From: Acidobacteriota bacterium | Lineage (GTDB): Bacteria; Acidobacteriota; Terriglobia; Acidiferrales; UBA7541 | DNA length: 35,802 bases | Assembly (NCBI GenBank): GCA_003223315.1 | Contig: QHYR01000042.1 | Location: forward strand, 1-35,802 | Direction of reading: 5' to 3' | Part shown: positions 25,101 to 31,759 of the stretch, piece by piece | Position numbering within the stretch: the stretch's first letter is position 1 | Layout of the letters: the number at the start of each line of letters is the position of its first letter | Notes under the pieces: model-generated | Database searches by the model: none | What the model was told of the DNA's origin: nothing | What the model saw: only the letters and a program-made list of their open reading frames with translations | Made by a program: the position numbers and the translations under genes

Positions 25101-25826
25101 GCCTCCTTCTACCCGACGATTTATCCCGGTGGCATCAACGGCCAAGGACGCGATTACGGGCGCTCCGCCTACAATCTTACCCACAGCCTCGTAGGCAGCG
25201 CAGTGTATACGACCCCATTTAAGGGCGGATCCGGCGTGAGCTTGGTTAACAAGCTTCTGGCGCACTGGACCCTCTCGCCAATCGTTACGATCCATTCCGG
25301 CATTCCCTTCGAGGTCTTGATTGACGCCGGACAAGGACTGGCCTCAGAATGCACCACTCTGGCCGCCTGTACTGCCGGTACTGCGAACGGCAACGGGCTT
25401 GTGCAGGAGGCTCTAAACCAAGCTCGGCCGTTTGCTGCTGGCCGCAACACAGGCTTGGGACCCTGGAACTACCGATGGGATATGTCTTTCCGGAGGGCCA
25501 TCCCTCTCAAGGAGCGTTTCAGGCTTGAATTCATAGCTAACTTTGCGAACCTCCTGAATCGGGTAAACTTCCTGGGCGTAAACGGCATCTTCCGAGGGGT
25601 TAGCAACGCAAATGCGGCCCAGAACGTAAAACTCCTCGATGGCAGCACCATCAACTTACTGACAGGTCCATATAACTTCCACGGCTTCAGGTCTTTCGAT
25701 GACGCGGAGAAGGCCGGGACAAAGATCGGAGGCGGTACGCCGTTAGCGCTGGGTGCGGACCCCCTCTCGTTCGTCACGGCGGACGTTCCGCGAGAAACGC
25801 AATTCGAGCTGAGGCTGACATTCTAG
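22143..25826 (+). CDS. TonB-dependent receptor with N-terminal carboxypeptidase-regulatory-like domain (copy 1)
   Basis: Large outer-membrane active transporter of 1227 residues. Signal peptide about 1-26 (LVPFLVLLFTALPGFA/QV). A carboxypeptidase-regulatory-like beta-sandwich follows at about 30-115 (GTVLDAQGGVIPGAVVAIRN, GTYNFPLLPVGTYRVEV). The plug is at about 120-300 (TTVEVRSATPLIA, VQELPNVNHTF, IQEFQVNRNGYNAEYG, GGTNAYHGSVFGTFRD). A beta-barrel runs to a terminal Phe (QFELRLTF), the usual signal for barrel assembly. The start at 22143 is chosen for GGGAGGG immediately upstream; 22131 is also in frame. It heads a probable operon with the PQQ dehydrogenase and cytochrome c genes. The imported substrate is unknown. 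Confidence 0.93.
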   Translation: MRMRRTLKVLVPFLVLLFTALPGFAQVDYSTATLQGTVLDAQGGVIPGAVVAIRNTAIGLTKTQQSGADGTYNFPLLPVGTYRVEVTAPGFNTAVASNVVLSVGQATIEDLHLRVGETTTTVEVRSATPLIATEQSQQANEINLNQVQELPNVNHTFDTYVLTLPGIVNIQAIRDSGSQRGGGAFRYNAFTTSGGNGRGGLVTIDGGENDSGDGISRTYHLPIDAIQEFQVNRNGYNAEYGFSYDEAVSIVTKGGTNAYHGSVFGTFRDQATDAHQYFQPLTPSGGKYFDQEFHAGASLGGPVVKNKLFFFLAYEGYQNAFETSRTFINSLYSPGITQGQRAYINQLNSSGGSCGPETCAALAANLTGALNPSNSAVVNNLIGAPGNALGFPSQSGAFTNKDTWHDAVVRLDWQPNANDSFVFRGLLERQDDPGAYGGASGEYLQNATTPPNAATSLTNRDYEMIVSWNHIFSPTLFNAFRFQMIPEYLVNRPTIPSQKGDIVPYNIIQPYGSFGATLGPGPGYFSNEKRYQFEDSTSWTHGKHSFKFGLSYRPAKYFRNSPLYSNSQIVYLSNLFNLYGLGGPQCAPFASIQQSPVLSTPCGGTALGPYTPPLSATDLSAISSFNNAAPGNAALFRGAALTSLQAFSGVVPIQFRTSFGSGQWSAWGHYGGIYAQDTWKITPRLTVSPGVRFDVNAEPFPTGGSLPLCEPVAPTLASVKMATSDTSCTQGNIRTFQINPTSNHTNYVSPRLGVAFDLTGDAKTVLRASGGAFVGASELPVIFYSNTYNPNSQYLTQEEVTYGDQSYFNLITTATKNGHLPVLPPTAADFTNSGLIIGPGQPHGVFITVGDHPCGGNDIFGCGAYRSTYSTQASISIQRQLWTNMSLEVGYVFQRTFHLQDPLETNFQQATDPTTGAPLIDPFLGPMLVPKDVNVETGTLYCSCGDATYHALTTSFKRQFANNFQFQINYTYSRATDDVLDFSSFNASFYPTIYPGGINGQGRDYGRSAYNLTHSLVGSAVYTTPFKGGSGVSLVNKLLAHWTLSPIVTIHSGIPFEVLIDAGQGLASECTTLAACTAGTANGNGLVQEALNQARPFAAGRNTGLGPWNYRWDMSFRRAIPLKERFRLEFIANFANLLNRVNFLGVNGIFRGVSNANAAQNVKLLDGSTINLLTGPYNFHGFRSFDDAEKAGTKIGGGTPLALGADPLSFVTADVPRETQFELRLTF

Positions 25827-25924
25827 CCGACGCTCGAACGAACTTGTTCCCTGAGGGGCCCGATCGATTGAGCCGTCGAAGTCGAATGAATTGCGGGCGG
25901 CGATCGGCGAGGAGAGGAGAAGAC

Positions 25925-28024
25925 ATGCATCGCAGGAAAAGCAACAGAATGCATAACCTGTTCCTGTCGGTGGTTTGGTTCGGGCTGTTGTGCATGACTC
26001 TGCGAGTATCCGGCCAGTCCGGCGCCAAAGACGGCGAATGGCCCACCTACGGCGCGGACCTCGCAAGCACTAGGTATCGGCCCCTCGACCAGATCGACGC
26101 ATCGAACTTCAACAAACTGGAGGTGGCCTGGAGCTTCAAGACCGATAGCCTGGGAACGCGTCCCGAATACAAGCTGGAGGGAACACCGCTGATGATCAAC
26201 GGCGTGCTCTACACGACGGCCGGAACGCGCCGGTCGGTTGTGGCGCTCGACGCCGCCACTGGCGAATTGCTCTGGGTGCACGGCGAGCACGAGGGTGCCC
26301 GCGGCGCCGCTGCGCCCCGTCAGTTGTCGGGCCGCGGCGTGGCCTATTGGTCAGACGGCAAAGAACAGCGCATTCTCTACGTGACTCCGGGTTATCGTCT
26401 CGTGGCCCTGGACGCCAAGACCGGCATGCCCGTGCCCACTTTTGGGAAAAACGGATTGGTGGATCTGAAACAGGGCGCGGTGTATGGAACGGGTCAGCAG
26501 ATTGATTTGGTGAACGGTGAAATCGGGCTCCATTCCACGCCGATCGTGGTCAAAGACGTGGTGATCGTCGGATCGGCAATGAGAGAAGGCGGAACGCCCA
26601 AGACGCACAACAACACCAAGGGACTGGTTCGCGCCTTCAACGTACGCACCGGCCAGCTTCTTTGGACCTTCAACACCATCCCGAGACCCGGCGAGTTTGG
26701 CAACAATACTTGGCTGAACAATTCTTGGGCCATCAACGGCAACACTGGGGTCTGGACGCAGATCTCCGTGGATGAGGATCTGGGCTTGGTTTATTTGCCG
26801 GTGGAGGAGCCCACGGGGGATTACTACGGCGGTCATCGCCCCGGAAACAACCTGTTTGGTGAAACTCTGGTCGCCGTTGATCTGAAAACGGGGCAGCGCA
26901 AGTGGCATTATCAGTTGGTTCATCACGCGCTGTGGGACTTCGACATCTCCTCGGCACCGATCCTTGCCGATATTAAGGTCAACGGCCGTTCCGTCAAGGC
27001 TGTGGCGCAACCCACCAAGCAGGGCATCCTCTATATTTTCGATCGAGTGACCGGCCAGCCCGTGTGGCCGTTCGAGGAGCGCCCAGTGCCGAAAGGCGAC
27101 GTGCCTGGCGAATGGTATTCGCCGACCCAGCCGTTTCCCACCAAGCCGCCGGCTTACAGCCGCAACGGCATTTCCAGCAGCGATTTGATTGACTTCACGC
27201 CCGATCTTCGCGCGCAAGCGGAGCAGGTCGTCTCTAAGTTCAAGATCGGCCCGATTTTCACTCCGCCGGCCCTGAGCAAGCTCCCGGCGCCGCTCGCGAC
27301 GCTCACCGTGGGAACGGCAGCTGGCGGGACGAACTGGCCGGGCGGCTCGTACGATCCCGAAACGCACATTGTCTATGTACAGGCCTGCAACGCCTGCCTC
27401 TTCCCTTTGGGGCTCGTTCCTCCGCCAAGCAAGGACTTCTCGGACATGGACTACGTTCAAGGCATCGCAGGGCAAGAAGTTCGCATGACCCGCGGACCGG
27501 GTGAGAATGCGGGCGCGGATGCGACGCCTCTCCCTCCGGGGCCGGCAGGCGGCGGTCCAGTCCTGACCGTTCAGGGACTTCCCCTGCTGAAACCGCCATA
27601 CGGCACCATCTCCGCGATCAATTTGGATAAGGGCGAGATCGTCTGGCAGATCCCGCACGGTGAAACGCCGGACGTGATCCGCAACAGCCCCGTCCTCAAA
27701 GGACGCGAAATCCCGCGCACCGGCCAAGTCGGTATTGTCGGCACCCTGGTCACCAAGGCGCTAGTCATCTCCGGCGATCCTCAAGTGACCACCACGCCAT
27801 CCCATCCGCGAGGCGCGATGCTGCGCGCCTACGACAAGACCAACGGCAAGGAGGTCGGTGCCATCTACATGCCCGCGCCTCAGAGCGGATCGCCGATGAC
27901 TTATATGTTGAACGGCAAACAGTACATCGTCGTCGCCGTCAGTGGGGGTCCATACTCCGGAGAATATCTCGCGTTTCGGCTGCCCGCCAAGGAAGGCCTC
28001 GAAACCAACGCGGCGAGGCCCTGA
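25925..28024 (+). CDS. PQQ-dependent quinoprotein dehydrogenase
   Basis: Periplasmic alcohol/sugar-type dehydrogenase of 699 residues using pyrroloquinoline quinone. Signal peptide about 1-32. It has the eight-bladed propeller pattern: EWPTYGADLASTRYRPLDQI at the start, VVALDAATGELLWVHG, LVALDAKTGMPVPTFG, RAFNVRTGQLLWTF, HHALWDFDISSAPIL, and the closing blade with the MTYMLNGKQYIVVAVSGG phrase. A CNAC pair near residue 485 is not a heme site, so there is no C-terminal cytochrome domain and electrons must go to a separate carrier, plausibly the cytochrome encoded next. The start at 25925 has GGAGAGGAGA upstream. No PQQ biosynthesis genes are in the window. Confidence 0.92.
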   Translation: MHRRKSNRMHNLFLSVVWFGLLCMTLRVSGQSGAKDGEWPTYGADLASTRYRPLDQIDASNFNKLEVAWSFKTDSLGTRPEYKLEGTPLMINGVLYTTAGTRRSVVALDAATGELLWVHGEHEGARGAAAPRQLSGRGVAYWSDGKEQRILYVTPGYRLVALDAKTGMPVPTFGKNGLVDLKQGAVYGTGQQIDLVNGEIGLHSTPIVVKDVVIVGSAMREGGTPKTHNNTKGLVRAFNVRTGQLLWTFNTIPRPGEFGNNTWLNNSWAINGNTGVWTQISVDEDLGLVYLPVEEPTGDYYGGHRPGNNLFGETLVAVDLKTGQRKWHYQLVHHALWDFDISSAPILADIKVNGRSVKAVAQPTKQGILYIFDRVTGQPVWPFEERPVPKGDVPGEWYSPTQPFPTKPPAYSRNGISSSDLIDFTPDLRAQAEQVVSKFKIGPIFTPPALSKLPAPLATLTVGTAAGGTNWPGGSYDPETHIVYVQACNACLFPLGLVPPPSKDFSDMDYVQGIAGQEVRMTRGPGENAGADATPLPPGPAGGGPVLTVQGLPLLKPPYGTISAINLDKGEIVWQIPHGETPDVIRNSPVLKGREIPRTGQVGIVGTLVTKALVISGDPQVTTTPSHPRGAMLRAYDKTNGKEVGAIYMPAPQSGSPMTYMLNGKQYIVVAVSGGPYSGEYLAFRLPAKEGLETNAARP

Positions 28025-28098
28025 GTCTCGCCGCCTCATAAAAGGGGATGCGGCGGCCTCTGCTGCACGGCTTTCGAGAGAGAAACGAAAGAGACAAC

Positions 28099-28565
28099 AT
28101 GAACACCAAAATCGCGGCCGCGTTTTTTGCCGTGCTTCAAGCGCAACCAAAAAGCCATCCCCCGCAAGCGCCTTCACCGTCCTCCGACGGCGAGTCGCGC
28201 TCGGTGTGGGATGGCGTCTACACAGAGGAGCAGGCCGAGCGCGGCCATTCGGTCTACCACCAACAATGCGAGTTATGCCATGGCGATACGCTTCTCGGCG
28301 GTGACGAGGTGCCCCCGCTTTCCGGTGCTCAGTTCCTGGCCAATTGGAATGGCCTGACGGTCGGCGACCTGTTCGAGAGAATTCGTAAGTCGATGCCCGC
28401 CAACGATCCGGGGCGGTTAACCAGTCAGCAGAATGCCGACGTTTTGGCCTATCTGTCAGCTTCAACATGTTTCCGGCGGGAAAGTCGGAACTGGCGCACG
28501 ACGCCCAGTTGCTGAAGCAGATCCGCATCGAAGCAACCAAGCCGGACCACCACAACGACAAATAG
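28099..28565 (+). pseudogene. small c-type cytochrome with a frameshift near its C terminus
   Basis: The start at 28099 encodes a short leader, then a class I cytochrome domain with CELCH (heme attachment) and a Met ligand candidate in SMPANDPG. The frame is normal through DVLAYLSA, then reads into an unrelated tail that stops at 28515. Shifting by one base from 28461 restores a family-typical ending (FNMFPAGKSELAHDAQLLKQ, then IRIEATKP) that stops at 28565. One base is therefore missing around 28459-28461, by mutation or sequencing error. The heme-binding part is intact, so the short form could still work. It lies 74 bases after the PQQ dehydrogenase and is the likely electron acceptor. Confidence 0.8.
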
Positions 28566-28694
28566 GCGCCGCTCAGCGTTGCGACCGGAACAATTGACGC
28601 AACTCCGCCAGCACTCCAATCGGCTAAGTTCCTCCCGGGCGTGGGCCGAGCAGTATTCACGGCAAGCATGCACTCAACATGCGAGTTCCCATTT

Positions 28695-29063
28695 TTATCG
28701 TGGTCGGGGCGCCTGCGACTGCTTTGGTGGATACCGAAATTCGGGAGCGGGCTGCTCAAACTCGACGGCCACCTGAGTCCACTCACCTTGAAGCGCGCCT
28801 AATCGGATCACGCGGCCTTTTGTCCTGCTCCAAGTTTTCGAGTTCATCAAAAGGAGCTGCTGTCCGAGTGTTACCTGCCCAGTCAAGGCGATGAGAGCTC
28901 CATGAGCGTTTATGGAGAGCGTAAGCACGCGTTCTTGAAACAACTGCTTTTCTGCGGACTCTCGGGAAACCACAAACGTCACGTTGCTAACGAACCGCGT
29001 GCTGCGGCGACGTTCCATATGTTCTATAGCCCGCGCAGTGGCTTGGCCTGTCATTTCATGCAT
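28695..29063 (-). CDS. PilZ-domain protein
   Basis: Small cytoplasmic protein of 122 residues (or about 107 from the ATG at 29018). It has the PilZ pattern: an arginine cluster ERRRSTRF at the start of the domain, TLSINAHGALIAL in place of the D/N-x-S-x-x-G motif (here SINAHG), then GQVTLGQQLLLM and KGRVIRLG, with VAVEFEQPAPEF at the end. PilZ domains bind cyclic di-GMP. The R-x-x-x-R and S-x-x-x-G elements are at least partly kept, so binding is plausible but not sure. Neither start has a clear ribosome site. It faces the neighbouring operon and may regulate surface or motility functions. Confidence 0.72.
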   Translation of the reverse strand: MHEMTGQATARAIEHMERRRSTRFVSNVTFVVSRESAEKQLFQERVLTLSINAHGALIALTGQVTLGQQLLLMNSKTWSRTKGRVIRLGALQGEWTQVAVEFEQPAPEFRYPPKQSQAPRPR

Positions 29064-29212
29064 CCGAATCGGCGCGGCGGGGGGTTGTGTGCGTTAGTGT
29101 ACGCTCAAGCTCATAAATTACAAGCTCATAGTCGCATCATACTCCTGACGTGGACCTGCGGTCGCTGCTCAGAAAAGCTTCCCATCCGTTGACACCGACG
29201 ACACTCGATAGT

Positions 29213-29479
29213 ATGGGTATAGTTACTGTACTCGCTGGTGAATGCGCGATGGCGGTTCAGGAATATGACGAATGGATTAAACAATTGCCCGGTGGGAAAA
29301 AGGTCAGATATAGCTACCAATTGCTGACTACTGGATTTTCAGCAAGTGCGCAAATACTTGAGCCTATTGATGCCACAATGGTTTATACCCACACTCACAC
29401 CGATCTTCCAGCGCCTGCCGACCGTGCACAGATTGAGGCCGAATTTGCCGACGACCTAACAGAAGCGGAGACGCGCTGA
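29213..29479 (+). CDS. small hypothetical protein
   Basis: Open frame of 88 residues from the ATG at 29213 (the frame extends back to a GTG at 29150). It has an acidic C terminus (IEAEFADDLTEAETR) and a THTHTD segment. No family is recognised and no ribosome site is clear. It lies in a gene-poor stretch, so it may be a spurious or decayed frame. Confidence 0.3.
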   Translation: MGIVTVLAGECAMAVQEYDEWIKQLPGGKKVRYSYQLLTTGFSASAQILEPIDATMVYTHTHTDLPAPADRAQIEAEFADDLTEAETR

Positions 29480-29576
29480 TGCAGAAACAGCCTTGGAATC
29501 TGGATAAGCATTAGAAGGCTGCCGACCCGGACCCGAGATTCAATCGGCGGCGAAGCGGCCATTCGGTCGGGCATGA

Positions 29577-29777
29577 TATCGTTCATCTACGCGGGAGACT
29601 GGGTTCAAGAGAAATGAACACTGCACCCGCTGCAGCAAACCTGTCAAAATAAGTTACCGAGCGAGCAAAACCGCTACTCTTTCTTTTTCTACGGAAACTA
29701 TTTCCTGTCCGTGGTGCGGCGACAAATGGACTGAGGAAATTCCGGGGCAGGTGCTTCAGACGGAAAAGCGTCAATAG
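29577..29777 (+). pseudogene. zinc-ribbon protein fragment without a start codon
   Basis: The frame encodes HCTRCSKPVKISYR, then 14 residues, then CPWCGDKWTEEIPGQ and stops at 29775-29777. Two CxxC pairs separated by 24 residues are typical of a zinc ribbon. The frame is open back to 29577 but has no ATG, GTG or TTG. An ATG at 29614 lies a few bases upstream in the wrong frame, as if one base were lost. It could be a decayed gene or a sequencing error. Confidence 0.4.
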
Positions 29778-29996
29778 CAAGTCGATATCAGATCATTCAG
29801 GCCTCGCATCCGTCCTCTTCCGTTGGTAATCTCAACCGTTGAGTATCCGATGGCGCGCCTCACGCTGGCGCGTAAGATGGCGGCGATCACTTTGATCCTC
29901 TGGAAGAAAGGAGCGAGTGGCGGCAAAGCGGGCATCAGGATCAGGATAAGAATGCAAAATACGGGGTGGGGGAATCCACCGGTTCAAGAGAGGTGA
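29778..29996 (+). mobile_element. possible relic of an IS110-type transposase C terminus
   Basis: One frame reads ...YPMARLTLARKMAAITLILWKKG (about 29844-29912), recalling the C-terminal ARKxAAIxLxxWKKG segment of IS110/IS116-family transposases. The rest of the transposase is absent and the residues after WKKG diverge, so this is at most a remnant. Recognised from memory of the family, not by alignment. Confidence 0.3.
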
Positions 29997-30217
29997 GAGA
30001 CGCTCCCATCGCACCTGTGCGCGTTGACTGCGACGGACTAAAATGCTCCGCCACAACGTACCAGTGCGACGAAACGCTCGCCATTACGGTAATCACGGCC
30101 AGAGAGTGTCTAACCTTGCAGGGGCGCGAATTTTCCGATCAGGGCGAGCGAGACTCGGGCCCTAGAATTGTATGCGACGGCAGCCAGGTGTATGTTACTC
30201 GCGAGCTAGGGAGCTGA
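29966..30217 (+). CDS. small Cys-containing hypothetical protein
   Basis: Frame of 83 residues from a GTG at 29966 (open further upstream to 29876 without a standard start). It carries CDGLKC, YQCDE, RECLTLQGREF and IVCDGSQVYVTREL. The spaced cysteines suggest metal binding or disulfides, but no family is recognised. It ends 39 bases before the epoxide hydrolase start. Confidence 0.28.
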   Translation: MGESTGSREVRDAPIAPVRVDCDGLKCSATTYQCDETLAITVITARECLTLQGREFSDQGERDSGPRIVCDGSQVYVTRELGS

Positions 30218-30256
30218 GATACGAGACCACGGCAATCCTTTCTCCTGGAGTTGACG

Positions 30257-31522
30257 ATGGAATCCGATGGCAATCGAAATCTTTCACGGCGTGCGGTACT
30301 CGCGATGCCTCTCCTCGCGGCTGGATTTCCCATCTTGGAGCAACCGAGCCTATCGTCTGAAGTTAAGGGCGAAGTTCAGGGCACAGCGCCGCGTCCCTTC
30401 CGCGTAAACATTCCCGAGGCGACCATCAAGCACATTCTCAACCGTGTGCGCGACACGCGCTGGCCCGACCGGCTGGACGCGACGGACTGGCGCTACGGCG
30501 CCAACTGGGACTACATGAAGGCGTTGGCCCAATATTGGACCACGCGATATGACTGGCGTAAGGCGGAGGCGAGCCTGAACCGCTACCCTCAGTTCCTGGC
30601 TCGCGTGGGTGATTTCGATATTCACTTCTATCACGTGAAAGGGAAGGGACCCAATCCGGTTCCCTTAATCTTGACGCACGGCTGGCCGGGCTCGGTCTTG
30701 GAGTTCCTCGAGGCGATCGGGCCGTTGAGCGATCCCCAGCGCTTCGGTGGCTCCCCCGAAGAATCGTTTGACGTAATCGTGCCCTCGGTTCCCGGCTTCG
30801 GCTTTTCGTCCAAGCCCAGCAAGCCCATCGGGGCGCCCACTACGGCGACGCTCTGGCACCGGCTTATGACCGAGGTGCTTGGATATTCGAAATACGGCGC
30901 CCAGGGAGGAGACCTGGGAAGCGGCGTCACCGCGCAATTGGCCCGCCAATACCCGGACTCACTCCTTGGGGTTCACTTCAACGGGGGAGGAGGACCGGCG
31001 CCTCCCGAAGCGGAACAGACCGAGGAGGAACGCGCCTGGGTACGCACGGTGACCGCTTTTGTGGCGGCGGAAAGGGACTACTTCAACGAACATCAGCACA
31101 AGCCCCAGACCGTTGCGTTCGCGCTCACGGATAACCCGCTCGGCACCGCGGCCTGGATAACAGAAAAATTGAGGCTCTGGAGTGATTCGGGGGCCGCGCT
31201 CGATCCCGTCTTCACGAAAGACCAAGTGCTCACCGATGTGATGATTTACCTGGTAACGGATACGATCGGGACCTCCGTGTGGTTTTACCGGGGAATGATT
31301 GACGATACGACGAACATTGGCGGCAGGGTTAAAGTACCGTCCGGTTTCGCGTCCTTCCCGCGTGAACTGCCGACGCTGAATGCTCCGCGAAGCGTGATCG
31401 AACGGAACTATAATCTGGTGCATTACTCAAAAATGCCGCGCGGAGGACATTTCGCGTGCTGGGAACAGCCTGAACTGCTTGTGGCGGACCTGCGAGATTT
31501 TTTCCGCAAACTGCGGACTTGA
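30257..31522 (+). CDS. Tat-exported epoxide hydrolase (EHN family)
   Basis: Alpha/beta-hydrolase of 421 residues that opens epoxides to diols. A twin-arginine leader (LSRRAVLAMPLLAAG) points to export. The N-terminal epoxide-hydrolase domain starts near RPFRVNIPEATIKHILNRVRDTRWPD in pieces (about 46-71), followed by HGWPGS (141-146, oxyanion hole) and the nucleophile D219 in QGGDLGS. That motif is usually GGDWG in this family, so Leu replaces Trp after the Asp. The catalytic H398 is in RGGHFACWEQP. GGAG lies six bases upstream of the ATG; the in-frame TTG at 30251 is less likely. It precedes the third heme-copper monooxygenase on the same strand, and the pairing of an oxygenase with an epoxide hydrolase suggests a shared oxidative pathway. 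Confidence 0.93.
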   Translation: MESDGNRNLSRRAVLAMPLLAAGFPILEQPSLSSEVKGEVQGTAPRPFRVNIPEATIKHILNRVRDTRWPDRLDATDWRYGANWDYMKALAQYWTTRYDWRKAEASLNRYPQFLARVGDFDIHFYHVKGKGPNPVPLILTHGWPGSVLEFLEAIGPLSDPQRFGGSPEESFDVIVPSVPGFGFSSKPSKPIGAPTTATLWHRLMTEVLGYSKYGAQGGDLGSGVTAQLARQYPDSLLGVHFNGGGGPAPPEAEQTEEERAWVRTVTAFVAAERDYFNEHQHKPQTVAFALTDNPLGTAAWITEKLRLWSDSGAALDPVFTKDQVLTDVMIYLVTDTIGTSVWFYRGMIDDTTNIGGRVKVPSGFASFPRELPTLNAPRSVIERNYNLVHYSKMPRGGHFACWEQPELLVADLRDFFRKLRT

Positions 31523-31759
31523 AGCTCCCCTTGCCGCCTTTGTTGAACTTGGCTACAAGGAGGCACCCATGATGGCCATCGCGCCTCCAGTCGTTTGGAG
31601 TCATCTTTCGAGGATGTCCGCTAAAAAGGGGCTGGAAGAGTATTCGACGAAGAGAAATTTGGTCCACTCGGAAGGGCAGGGTGTATAAGTGTACCTATCT
31701 GGGAGGTCAAACGGAAATATCAAGTAGATTATGCTAGTGACCGTTAATGGAGGTGGTAG

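Larger units (their letters stand above)
29480..30256. other. gene-poor, decayed stretch
   Basis: About 780 bases before the epoxide hydrolase without a convincing intact gene. It holds a zinc-ribbon coding fragment without a start (29577-29777), a stretch resembling an IS110-type transposase tail (29778-29996) and a Cys-containing small frame (29966-30217). The density of broken frames contrasts with the tightly packed genes on both sides. Confidence 0.55.

Noticed and set aside
26351-27727. Long minus-strand open frame (458 codons) opposite the PQQ dehydrogenase
   Set aside because: Translation shows no family pattern, and the plus strand encodes a clear quinoprotein over the same bases; it is a GC-driven antisense shadow.
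28449-28673. Minus-strand Cys-rich frame (CREYC, CWRSCVNC) over the cytochrome c tail
   Set aside because: It overlaps the restored cytochrome c ending on the other strand and lacks a start signal; the cysteine spacing matches no known ribbon well.
29583-29780. Minus-strand 65-codon frame
   Set aside because: The plus strand encodes a clear double-CxxC zinc-ribbon pattern over the same bases, which is the better explanation.
31559-31588. Hairpin GGAGGC/GCCTCC with an inner palindrome after the epoxide hydrolase
   Set aside because: Six-base outer stem with an 18-base loop and no T-run; may be chance, not strong enough to list as a terminator.
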